Assembly (NCBI GenBank): GCA_037893225.1
Contig: JAZGUH010000085.1
Span: forward strand, 558,001 to 622,000
Direction of reading: 5' to 3'
DNA: 64,000 nucleotides
DNA from: Hippasteria phrygiana
Lineage: Eukaryota > Echinodermata > Asteroidea > Valvatida > Goniasteridae
Both the position numbers and the translations under genes were made by a program. The notes under the pieces were generated by a model. That model saw only the letters and a list, made by a program, of their open reading frames with translations. It was not told where the DNA came from and searched no databases. Shown piece after piece: positions 30,955 to 43,000 of the stretch (within the stretch, counting starts at the first letter, position 1; each line of letters starts with the position of its first letter).

Positions 30955-31040
30955 CACTCACTCAGGTGGGACTTGAACTCTCGATCTGCTTTCTGTAGTG
31001 CAGATTTCTTACCATTCGACCGAAGAACTAGCCGATGTCG
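30955..31040 (-). repeat. tRNA-like SINE fragment
   Basis: In reverse complement, GTTCTTCGGTCGAATGGTAA and a B-box-like GAGTTCAAGTCCC are at tRNA spacing. Confidence 0.55.
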
Positions 31041-32555
31041 GCAGCCTAGTTTGAATCTGATTTACCAGCGGGCACCGCAACCAAACTACTCGTAAGATGG
31101 AATTTGCGTCGGAGTGATGTAAATTCAATTGAGGGTTTTGCCCTTCGACGTTTCTTTTTTTTATAATAAACACTGTATACACACCCCAGAGTATCACACT
31201 GTTATTTGCCTTAGTTCAACAAGTTAGGCCAGCTTATTTTATTGATTTACACAATTTACAGTGCACAATCAACATAGTTAACAATGCAGAATTTGTGTTT
31301 AGTGCCAGCAAAATCACAAATTTTTCTTGCTTGAAGTGCTCTTATTCACACCCTGCCTGACATATGTAGGCCACGCCCACAAAAAGGTGAAAATAACAAG
31401 TGTTATAATGTAAGAATGTTTTATCTTGTGTCCAAGTGTATTTCAAAGCATAAAGAACAAGGGAAATGGATGTAAAAATTTGTCCCTCCTTTTGAAAACT
31501 AAGCTCTGGCCCCAACACATATTGTATTATGTACTGTTGGCCTACATATCGAACATGGTCAATAGCCTACTTGTTTCGGGAAATGGACATTTGATGAGAA
31601 TGTTTTTTTGTTTTTTTTAATGGGTACAAAATAGCCACAAGGCATCGACAAATATGCCAGGAAAATTTGACAGAATTAAAAGAATGTATTGCGATGATAT
31701 AAGCGAAAATGTACTTGGAAGGGGGTGGCGGCCATTTCCCCTCCGCACTATTCGCGCCGCTCTTAAGTTAATTAGTCTGATCTTAAATTGCTCTTAAGTT
31801 ACATTTTTATTTTCTACAAGCATCAAGGCATCTATAGAAACTGGTTTCACATTTTTCTCTATCGTCGCGTTGCAACTGTATCGGCGAAAAGGAACGGAAA
31901 GGGGTTACGGCCACGCCCCCTCCTGTACATGTTTTTTCATCTGGCGGGCAAACTCCACCACTGAAAATGTCTGTCAGTGGCCATTCATGTTACCTGGGAC
32001 TATGCCGAACATTTTCCAGTAGGTTTCATCGGGTTAACTCACCAGCTATAGGCTAGCCCAATTTTGGGGCCTTTTGTCATGGCCCTCCTGACCACACCCA
32101 CCACTGCTCGGCAGACGTCCATTTCCTTACATCGGCATGCACGTGGATCATTGGTTAACTTTCCAGCTGGGCTGATCCCCCAGTACGGAGCCCCTAAAGG
32201 GACAGGCATGATGATTTTTTTTTATTTCGTTCCCTCGAAATATTATTTCGTTCCCTCGAAATCATTTCGTTACCTCGAAATATTATTTCGTTACCTCGAA
32301 ATAATTAAAGTATTTCGTTACCTCGAAATAATTATTTCGTTCCCTCGAAATAAATGTAAGTATGGAAGGCTTTTCGACAAATGAAATAAAATTCCTCAAG
32401 ATGTGTCTGGTCCGTGTAGCCTACGTCGCGGCCAATATCAACGAACACCTGTCAGTACTACATAACAAAAGTGAAAACCAATTTGAATTGAAAATTCGAA
32501 ATTATATTTTCAATTTTCAATTTTCAAATGAAGAAATATAAATTGAAAATGAAAA

Positions 32556-33060
32556 CTTAAGGGGCTTCATCTTTTTTTTCTCAGTTGACTGTCTTGGACT
32601 GGGTTTTTTCAGAGAAGGCCGCACCGGCAGCAATCGTCAAGAAACTTGGTGGGTCGGTAGAATTGTCACAAGTATGCAAAATTCCAAATGACATCATAAC
32701 AAAAATGCGGAAAAGCCATATGTTTTGTTTCTGCAACAGACATCCTCTAGTTTTCTTTCAAAATGTTCCAAAAAGGTTGCCCCGAAAATTTTCAACCTGA
32801 AAATATAATTTAGAAAAGCGGGTGGAGGTCCTGAGTCGCCATTTTCTGACGTTGGTTTTATGCTACTCGGATATGCCACATACATATCATCACTGACCCG
32901 TGCAACAAAAAAAGAGAAAGAAAAAAGCAAACATGGGGAGGCTTAATGTGTTAAGCCCCGGACCCCCCCCCCCCCCCCCCCCCCGCCCCTAGCACTTAGA
33001 GCGCGCCACTGCACATTGCTGCGGACAGTCAACTGAAAAAAGGATGCGAGGCCCCTAAAG
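32556..33060. repeat. Nested MITE with GACAGTCAACTGA ends
   Basis: TTAAGGGGCTTCAT...CTCAGTTGACTGTC is mirrored by GACAGTCAACTGA...GAGGCCCCTAAAG. It holds a 22-base poly-C (32963-32984). Confidence 0.6.
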
Positions 33061-33498
33061 AGGAAAGAAAACCAATTTTGGCTTTTCTGAGAGCTTATGC
33101 CTCCCCAAACCTAACAAAGTAGGTTTGAAGAGTTTATGCATGGATTTGGCAATTTTAGAGAAGTTTTACTTTGGAGTCTCTTTCGCTCAGAATCAGAAAA
33201 GCTGGAGGTCAACCGCGTGTTTGCAATCCAATCGTGTGACGTAGCTGCGTAGGGATAGATGACGTCACTACGCGAGTGCCCATTGTGTTTGCGAGTGCCC
33301 ATTGTGTACTATGTGTTGGTTTTGTCCTATTTTTAATGTTCCTGGCGGTGCATTATTGCATGAACGTTGCACTGATGAGTTTTTCATTATTTTTTTAATG
33401 GGGTCTTTGTGGAGCAGGAAGCTTACTCGTGTCTTATTCAGCCATATTTTGACACTGAAATTTGGGTTTGGAATTTGTGTGGATGGAGAGATATACCG

Positions 33499-33666
33499 TA
33501 CCCTGTGGAGACATGAAAACAATAGAGACAAAGGGACTGAATAGGTCTCCACAGGGCAATTCTATGGGTTAGGTTGTCTCCACAAGGAATTTTGTGTACA
33601 AAGACTATGGGGGTTTGCTTAAGTACAGGGACAAAGGGGAGAACAATATGCCATGTCTCCACAGGG
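33499..33666. repeat. Repeat rich in GTGGAGACATG / GTCTCCACAGGG
   Basis: CCCTGTGGAGACATG and CATGTCTCCACAGGG bound it as inverted ends. A related copy lies at 63460-63632. Confidence 0.65.
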
Positions 33667-33751
33667 ATGCAAAAATGCAGAAATGTAGATGGATTTTTGT
33701 GTGCGCCGCGAACATAGTCAGTACCTGCATTGTATCTGTCTCAATGAAATG

Positions 33752-33880
33752 AATCAAAAATATAGCTGGCCTGCCGTTTCCAACTTAATTACCGTATTAA
33801 GCAAGTTCTTTCTCAAAGGCATTGCCTTTGAGAAAGAACTTGCTTAAGTTCGAAACGTCAGGCCAGCTAATTTTCGCTCT
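33752..33880. repeat. Foldback MITE, 'GCTGGCC' family
   Basis: TAGCTGGCCTGCCGTTTC is mirrored by GAAACGTCAGGCCAGCTA; the tip TTCTTTCTCAAAGGCA is self-complementary. It is nested in the 3.1-kb foldback element. Confidence 0.85.
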
Positions 33881-35750
33881 GGAATAATGGCAGAATCTGA
33901 TGGCTCGTGGGAGGAGTATAGCGTAGATTCTGAAGATTTCCAGCTGCATAATACTTATCAACTGTAATACATTCGAGCTCTGAATAACTCCAAAAGTAAG
34001 CTAGGAAGGCCGTGAATTCGGCAAAAATTTCCAAGCAAGTACGACCAGCTGACGACGAAAATGTCATAACACACATGCACGTGGATGATAGTGCCAACAC
34101 GCTGCAGACGTGGTGCATGCAGTGGCCGTGCTGCTGGTCCACTCACTGAGGCCGGCCAATTAGTAAGCGCACACGCGTCATAAGGTCATATTGTAACGGA
34201 CCTTTGCTGTCATCCGAGCGGTTTATCATCTACATGCATGCCCTTGGAATCAGCACCGGTCTGTCATTGGGTAGCGTGGCGACAGTGCTGATTCCAGTAA
34301 TCCTTAGTGCTCTAGCATTAATTACTCACACTATTTGAATTCACCAGAGAGAGAGAGAGAGGGGGAGACACGTCTGTATCGTTTCAATTCCAAACTAGTT
34401 CTCCTTTTATTATCTTTAACTCAACAAATACTTTTAACTATATCACTTACAATAAGTCATCCTAAACCCCGCCCCCCCCTCAATGTGATTGGTTGGTTCG
34501 ACCCTTCCCTTATCCCTGATTGGCTGCAAGTTTCGTGGAGCGTGGTCACTGCACTATCGAGCCACAAGAGGGCGCACTCATTTTCCACCGGTGAAAATGG
34601 GAGTGACTCACTGAGAAAAGACATGCGCAGTAGAGGCCGTCCACGGCGCTTAATGCCAGGACCCATATAAACAATGGCATCATAAACAAGGGACGACTGC
34701 AGGTCGTCACATTATGCATATATTTGCACCTTAATGACCTTTGCAGGAATTGAGACCAAACGCTCACTCCAAAGGGCAATTTTAAACACATTAAGCCTCC
34801 CCCATGTTTGCTTTTTTCTCTCTCTTTTTTGTCGCACGGGTCAGTGATGATATGTATGTGGCATATCCGAGTAGCATAAAACCATAGAGCAAGAAAATGG
34901 CGACTCGACAGGATCAGAGGACCTCCACCCGTTTTTCTAAATTATTTTTTCAGGGTGAACATTTTCGGGGCAACCTTTTTGGAACATTTTGAAAGAAAAA
35001 ACCAGTGAAAAAAATTGCCCCCCCCCCCCGTGAAATCCTGCGTGTGCAACCATATGGTGCAATTGATGGTGGGCGTAGGTTTTTTCTTCAGAACGATGGG
35101 ATCGCTCTTCAAACTACATACTTTTAAATGTTTTATATGTGTGTGTAATGTTTGTCTTTTTCCCATTATGGTAATGTTTTAATACTCTTTCTAAAATGAT
35201 TTCTAGGGAACGAAATAATATTTCGAGGGAACAAAATAAAAAAAAAATCATCATGCCTGTCCCTAGCCCTAGGGGCTCCGTAGTAAATAAACTTGTTACA
35301 CACTCAATAACGTTCATGAACTTCGCATCGATCTCTGAAGTCTTTATCTTTATGTTGATCCTTCCAATGATTCAGCACACTAGAGCAAAAGTGTGATGAC
35401 AAGAGGGTCATTTTGATTTAGCCTAGCTTGTTCCCAGTACTTGTCAAAAGTGTTGTTGTTTTTCTCGCATAAATGGGTTGTGGGATTGTTCCCTCTGAAT
35501 ACGAAGTTGACGGCACAATTGACTGGTACCTAGCTAACAGCATCACGTCTATACCATGTATAATGAGGTTACCAGTTCGAAGTGCAACATAAACATGAGG
35601 GCTAGGCATGTGCGTGGCGACCGACGGAAAATTCAACCAAACGATCACCAGGAACTGCCCCAAATTTGCCGAATTACAGGAAGATCGTGCACCACACGAT
35701 AGGTAAAAAGTGCAGTGTCCAGCAGTCGATCAAAAGATCGAAATCCAGCC

Positions 35751-35900
35751 ATGATTATGGATGTTATGGGTGATGTGGCGGACGTGGAAGACAGCGATCT
35801 GTGCGATTGGCAACTCCCACTGGCGTTCATGAAGAAACGCCATACCGAACGCATCGAGGGAAGCAAGACCGAAACACAAACATGGCGTATGAAGGAACGG
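35751..35900 (+). CDS. RPTOR: RPTOR coding exon 1
   Basis: It encodes an acidic start then [19 protein letters not shown] and TWRMKER, diagnostic of the Raptor N-terminus. The donor GTTGGT is in phase 0. Upstream in-frame sequence offers only GTG. Confidence 0.93.
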
Positions 35901-38900
35901 GTTGGTCTGCCGGCATTTCATTTTTTCGCTCAGTCTATATCATAGGTCTATGTCTAATTCCTGAGCATATTTGGAAAGAATGTAGTAGTACTACATTCAT
36001 GATGCCAGTTGTTGGAGTGTGTACAAATTGACAATCAATAAAATCATTGACAATTCAGATGATCTACATTGTACACAAAAACAGTAGATACAGTTGTCAG
36101 TGGTTGTCAGGCGCAATTTGGGTCCCTCGCCCAAGTTTAAACGCAAATTTAAACTTGCGCACCACATACTCATATCATAGAGCCTAAAGTGAAAGTAAAG
36201 GGTCACGCAGCAGGCTTCCGGAGACCTCGCGCAGCCCAACTATGGATATGCATTGCTCTTTGTCCTTCACCTGCTTTCATTTTTGGTAGAATTTCTTACT
36301 TTAACCACCCCGAGAAACACTTAGAGAGTGGAATTTAATGTCATTATTGCGGAAAAAAGCACTCGCAGGCAGGGAAAAAGGAAATATTATTTTTGACCTT
36401 ATTTGTGCTTTCCTTTTCATTTCGCCTACTCGCGTGAGAATGAGAATGTAAAAGTTGCAGGCGCGAAGCGCGCAGTGTTTTTACCTATATAGGCCTACCT
36501 GAAGTAGATGGATTCTAGATCTGTAGTGGAGCTTTTGGTTTATTTTACACATTTCGCGAGAGTTTTAACCCCTTGAAGATGGATGACGTCTATACACGTC
36601 AATTTTTTTTACCACCTTGCCGGATGACGTCTGTACATGCAATCTCTGCGGTTTCAATCCATTGTTGGATTACTGTGTTTGTTACGCTTGACTCCACAGC
36701 ACAAGCCTCTTGTGTCCGTTTTACTTGGCTGCACAAGCCGGCCCGGCACCCTGGCGCCTCATTATAAATAACTGGGTTCAAGGGGTTTAAAAGCAAATAT
36801 GAATTTGTTTTGCCTTGTGGTATGTCACTTTTTGTTTCCCTTTGGGGAAAAAGGAAGAAGCAAAATATAACTAAAACAAAAAATAAATAAATAAAAAAAT
36901 ATAATATATAAAAAAACATGTAACAAAAGAAAGAAAAAAACAAAAACAAAAAATTAATAATAACAAAAAATCCCCCCCCCAAAAAAAATACACCAATAAA
37001 CTAAAAACCCCAAAACCAAACAAATTTTAATTTAAGTTTAAATTTCAATTTAAAATATTCATATTAACATTAACATAAACATTACATTAACATTAAAATT
37101 CTAAATAGTTCAATCAGTACTGCAGCGAGTTGCAGCGACTGCGAATGGTATGGAATGGGTGTACGTCACTGATCCCCATAAAAAAACTGAATAAATAGTT
37201 GCAGGCAGTGTTCGTACTTTGTGTGATTCAACGTATGTTATACACGAAATAACGAATCTGTGAAAACTTGAATGCATTCTGATGGATTTGAGTCACAAAA
37301 AAATAGTGAAAAACTATTCTGTTTTTATAACAGTGGTTATGTTCACATTCAGTATTGACTCATTTGGTTGCTGAAAGCGAAATAAGCCACTTGTACTGCA
37401 TTTTTGGTGGTCTTCCGATTAGGGGTGTGCATTTACGGGTAGTAAAAGAACCGGGTACCTGATTGAAAAACTACGGGTACCCGGGTACCCGTTAAAAAAA
37501 CCCAACCCAAAACTTCCAATCCCGGAAGTTGCAATAATGTCTTTCTCTGAGATTCAAAAGTCTTATTTCAGACAAAAGTCTGAAAAATCTCATGCCTGTC
37601 CAGTAAACATGATCACTTCTTCACCATTACATGTTCCGGTACATGCATGCACCGGCATATCACAAAAGACACAAGCTTTATACAGTTGTATTTATTGTGG
37701 AATGAGGCATGCTATTATGTCTGGTCGAGGCTCTTTATCCATACCCAGACTGCAAAAACCACAACTGGTAAATTCCCTTTATTGTCAATTTCCGTGAGCG
37801 TCACGGTCATAAACATGAAATATGTGCTGGTTACCCGTGTAGTCGGGTTTTAATTAAAAAAAATTCTTGACAAAAACAATCAAAACCTTTTCTTTTTCAT
37901 TTTCTGGGAAGTTACTATGCGATAATGTAAAGTTGTACGGGTACTCGATTCCATAATCTAGAACCGGTTCCTGACATGAACGGTCGGGCACTCGGGTACC
38001 CGGTTCCGATGCACACGCCTACATGGGTTATTCCATAAATTAGGGTACCAACTTGTGACATTTTGACCCAAAATGGAAAAATTGATTGACAGGGGGTTTA
38101 TTAATAATTTTTACTATAACTTAAAGATATTGACATTCCTGATTAATTGTCATGATTGTAGCCAAAATCAGACATTATTTACTCCAGAAATGCCAAAATA
38201 TCATGTCAAAACCCATTCACGGTTTCACGTGTGAAAGGGACACCAAATTATTTTTCTGTTATTTTTGTGATAATTCATGCTCAATGTGGTGTGTTTATTT
38301 TAAAATGTATTACCCAGGATAAAACATCAAGGTTTATTGTGAAAATAACTTGATTAGACTAAAAATAACAATTTGGTGCATGATTGCGTATGGGGACACC
38401 ATTTGGTGTCCCCATTTACACATGAAACCTAGTAAATGGGTCAAAATTTAACATTTCCAAGCATGCAATCTTTGTTATGATTTCACACTTATCAAGTGGG
38501 ACATGTAATTAATGATGATAGATTTGGATTTGCCAGTGAACCCAATTATCTTTCTATTTCTCAGAAACATTACACAAATTTCACGTGTAAAAGGGACACC
38601 AAAAAAGTGGGTCTTGTTTACATGTGAAACATTTGGGCTAACACACTGTCAATCTCGGTCAACTAGTTATTAAATCATTTAAATATGGTGCCATTCTTAA
38701 GCAGTATTAACATGCTTTAACATAAATCCCTAACCCTGCCAGATGCAGCACAGTGCATCTGTGGTGACAGCTTGACTTTGCTGCACTCTGCACACAAGTC
38801 AATGTGACAAAGTATGCAATCTGATGCGTCTGGAAGGGTTTCTAGCCAAAATACCCTGGAGGGTTAGGGTTAATGAAGGGCAATTTTTCATACACATATG

Positions 38901-40047
38901 TGCACATGGTAGTATTTTAAACCAAACAATGCATTTCAACAGCAGTTTTTAAAATGTCGCAGCTTTGGTGTCCCTTTTACACGTGAAACCGTGAACTATT
39001 AGGACACCATACTATCAGGAAATTAGTCAGATGTTTCATCCTTTGCTACCAGATATTTAGGTACAAGTACTATAATTTGAGCAACTAAAATCATTTGTAT
39101 ATTTCACTGTTGGTAATACAAGGGAAACAAATATCACAATGTAAAGAGGGACACCGGCCCCCACATTTATGGAATCACCCACTTCCGATGCAGTTTTCTC
39201 AAAGATAATAGCCTTTCAGATGGAAATACACAATATATGTAGTAATCAGGAGGGTCTAACATTACTGAAACTGTCTTAAGGTTCCCTAAAACTAATTTGT
39301 TTTTTTATCCTTACCAAAGTTATATCACACCTTTAACTTATAAAGTACTTGAGTTCAAGTGTTTAACTCAACATGCATTGTACATAGCCTATAAGCCGTT
39401 TCGTGGATACTTCATCTTTTTCCCAGTGGGGAGAGCACACATGCATGTGAATGAGATTAGATTTCCGGCTTGAAATCTTAACCCAACATGCCCCCAACAC
39501 CCAACACTATTTTTGGCAGAGCAAAGGGGAAAAAGGTGTTACACTTCTGTGTACCTACATGTACATGTATGTGTATGTACATTTATCTTGAGAACAAAAT
39601 TGTAAACCCAAAGAAGGAATTTGAGAAAGTGGCAATGTGCCAAAGGAATAGTGTGACCAGCCAAATTTTGGAAAATTAATTTACAATCTGGCCCAGAGGT
39701 TATCTCTTAATCAGTCCTTGTCAATGCTGCCCGGTACCCCGCCACTTCCTTCATGTACATGTACATGGTACCTCCAACGAGGCCATGGTTTTGGTGTGTT
39801 GGTATAAACTGCAGTGATAACATCCTTCCTGACTTGGTGGCTGTCAGTGGCTGTAGATCATATTGTACAGTGGATTGTGCATCTAATACTATTGTAGGGG
39901 TCAGTGAAATTGTCACACAGATTTTTGTGTGCGTTTTTTTTATGGCGATTTTATGCTGAATATGATTATGTGCATGTATCTGCTGTTTGGTTGATTAAAA
40001 CCCTAACCCATCAATATCAATACACTGTACGAATTTCCACACACCCT

Positions 40048-40079
<32 letters not shown>

Positions 40080-43000
40080 GGGTTAATGATACAGTATGTG
40101 ACCAATTTCATTAAATCTGATGGAAATACTGATTGTTTAAAAATTGAAAACTGACGCAGCCCTAACTTGTACTGCTACACGTGCATGTAAAACTTTGTGA
40201 GAATTAACCCTATAAACCCCCTAGGCCCTCCAAAATCCTCCAAAATTATCCTCAATCCTCCCAAAATCCTCCTGTGCTTCAATCACCATTCATCCTCAAT
40301 CCTCAAAAATCCTCCAGTGCTTCAATCACCATTCATCCTCAATCCTCAAAAAATCCTCCAAAACCACCATGAGGATTTTGGAGGATTGAGGAGGGTTAGG
40401 GTTAATGAGTAAACCTGCAATAATTCAGGACTTTATTTCCACAGAATGACCACTACAGTTGTACTCTCCCCACCATCCTGGTCAGGACTTTCTATTTTAC
40501 CTACACACTAACCCATCCCCATAGACTAAGCACACGTTGACTCGTGAGGACGGACACCTTCCAGACAAAAGAAACAACGTGGGGACAGTATTGTTCCCTT
40601 TGTTATACATGTACCCTCTTTTTTGTCCTCACCAGTACGTCAATAATAATACATACATGTAGATCACATAGCAATACACGTACATCAAACTAAATCAATT
40701 TGACATACATGACCAGTGCCCAGGAAGTGTGATTACAAACAATATGTACAGATGTGAATGCATCAACAATGGGGGAAAAAAACATAAGCCTCGTGTATGA
40801 GTGTCGCCTTAAAACAAACACAGATGTACATGTAGATAGTATTCTTGGAAATGTCATAGTGTCTATTTATGTACCAGCTAGCCAAACTGCCCAGTCAGAC
40901 AATCACTTTAAATGAACCATGGAATAAATATCCGCATGAATTTTTTTTCAAAGTGAACAAAGAAACTGGCAGGAGCGGGATTCAAACCTGCGACCTCCGG
41001 GTTACCGTACCGGCGCTCTACCAACTGAGCTATCTTGCCCTATGTTGGCGGTCTCCCAAATTGTCAGTATCTTTGTTCGGGTGGGCGCCAGTCAGAAGTC
41101 ATAAACCCAGAATGCCGTATAGCCAGGGATCACACCCAATTTTACGATACAACCTGGGAGGCAACATTTTTTTGGGTAACACGTAGAATGTCTTTAACCC
41201 CTTGACTACGGCTTTTATAATGGGGCGCCGGTATGCCAGATGGGTTTGTGCAGCCAAGTGTAACACACAATAGGCGAACATTGGAATGAATACGTAGAAG
41301 AATGCGGGTATAGACGTCAACCGGCCAGATGTTTTCTATTCAAACTGCGGCTATAGCCGTCATCTGTACTCAAGGGGTTAAGCAGTTTAAATAACGCATC
41401 AGTGGCATTTTGAAGAAATGTTTGTTTGAAACGGATTCCAAACAAGGCCGTGCATCTGAACCGGGTATAAGTACCTGACCGCTATTATGGAATTGAGAAA
41501 GTTTCTTAAATGTCATTTGTGGGAAATTTTCTAAATTACAATCAGGATACAGTACATTGTACATGTACAATGTACATGTATAGAGCTCACTGTACACACT
41601 TGCATCTTGCTGCATTGGTGCACAGATGTAAAACGTAGTCGTATTTAACCCTAACCTACCTGAATCCATCAAAATCCATACCCCTGTTTTGGAGGATTTC
41701 GGCAGATTCAGGATACCTCCATATTGGATTGAAAATGCAGAAATTGGCGTGTATAGACGTCAGCCGGCCAGGTGGCAATTTTCAATCTGCACATACATGT
41801 ATTTGGGTCAACCGGTGGCAAGGGATTAATATCTCTTCTTGTTTGATGCATAGATGAAAACAGTCAGCGTTGCCCTTGTGATGTGTCTGAACGTTGGAGT
41901 GGACCCGCCGGATGTGGTCAAGACGTCTCCGTGTGCTAAACTAGAATGTTGGATAGGTGAGACAAGAATGGCTTCTTGTTCTTTAACCCTAACGTACATA
42001 AATCCATCAAAATCCATACCCCTGTTTTGGAGGATTTCGGCGGATTCAGGATACCTCCATATTGAGCAGTCACCAAAACCAACTTTTTGTGCATGAGAAA
42101 ATAGGTGGATTTTGGCGGATTCAGGATACTTTCTAGTAAAGTTACCCAAGGGGTTATGGTTAACCTCCCAACCCCCAACCCCCAACCCCCAACCCCCAAC
42201 CCCCAACCCCCAACCCCCAACCCCCAACCCCCAACCCCCAACCCCCAACCCCCAACCCCCAACCCCCAACCCCCAACCCCCAACCCCAACCCCCAACCCC
42301 CAACCCCCAACCCCCAACCCCCAACCCCCAACCACCAACCCCCAACCACCAACCACCAACCACCAACCCCCAACCCCCAACCCCCAACCCCCAACCCCCA
42401 ACCCCCAACCCCCAACCCCCAACCCCCAACCCCCAACCCCCAACCCCCAACCCCCAACCCCCAACCCCCAACCCCCAACCCCCAACCCCCAACCCCCAAC
42501 CCCCAACCCCCAACCCCCAACCCCCAACCCCCAACCCCCAACCCCCAACCCCCAACCCCCAACCCCCAACCCCCAACCCCCAACCCCCAACCCCCAACCC
42601 CCAACCCCCAACCCCCAACCCCCAACCCCCAACCCCCAACCCCCAACCCCCAACCCCCAACCCCCAACCCCCAACCCCCAACCCCCAACCCCCAACCCCC
42701 AACCCCCAACCCCCAACCCCCAACCCCCAACCCCCAACCCCCAACCCCCAACCCCCAACCCCCAACCCCCAACCCCCAACCCCCAACCCCTGCTCATACA
42801 TGTATCAACAAAATCTGATTGAACGTGTCTGGTGTTGGATTTAAATGATTTACATTGTAATACGTGTAGGTTTTAATAGTTCTGATGTACATGTATTTAT
42901 CTGGTGTCCTGAACCCCTTGAGAAGGGGTTTTTACGGGAGACGTCGGGGTGTCGCGGCGGCTCTGGCAGCCAAGCGAACCGCTACAATGTGTTTGTGCAG

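Larger units (their letters stand above)
27391..31244. mobile_element. Possible composite element bounded by 'GCTGGCC' family ends
   Basis: AACAAAATTAGCTGGTCTAA at the left and TTAGGCCAGCTTATTTTATT at the right are inverted, and AAGGCAAATGACAG is mirrored inside. The 3.85-kb interval contains several other elements. It may be one expanded element or two unrelated ends. Confidence 0.35.
32185..35281. mobile_element. 3.1-kb foldback-type element with long inverted ends
   Basis: ACGGAGCCCCT...GGGACAGGCATGATGA at the left is mirrored by TCATCATGCCTGTCCC...GGGGCTCCGT at the right. AGT occurs on both sides (32182-32184, 35282-35284). Inside the left end, ATTTCGTTCCCTCGAAAT-like words repeat six to seven times (32223-32353). 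A second pair of inverted segments lies at 32740-32945 and 34788-34995. No long ORF survives, so it is non-autonomous. Confidence 0.75.

Noticed and set aside
40955..41030. A functional tRNA gene at the SINE copies
   Set aside because: The tRNA-like module is repeated with a shared non-tRNA body and variable mismatches, so it is a SINE promoter.
41826..42822. Long Pro/Asn/Gln-rich and Gly/Val/Trp-rich ORFs on both strands over the heptamer array
   Set aside because: A 7-base repeat without a stop keeps every frame open; the peptides only mirror CCCCCAA.
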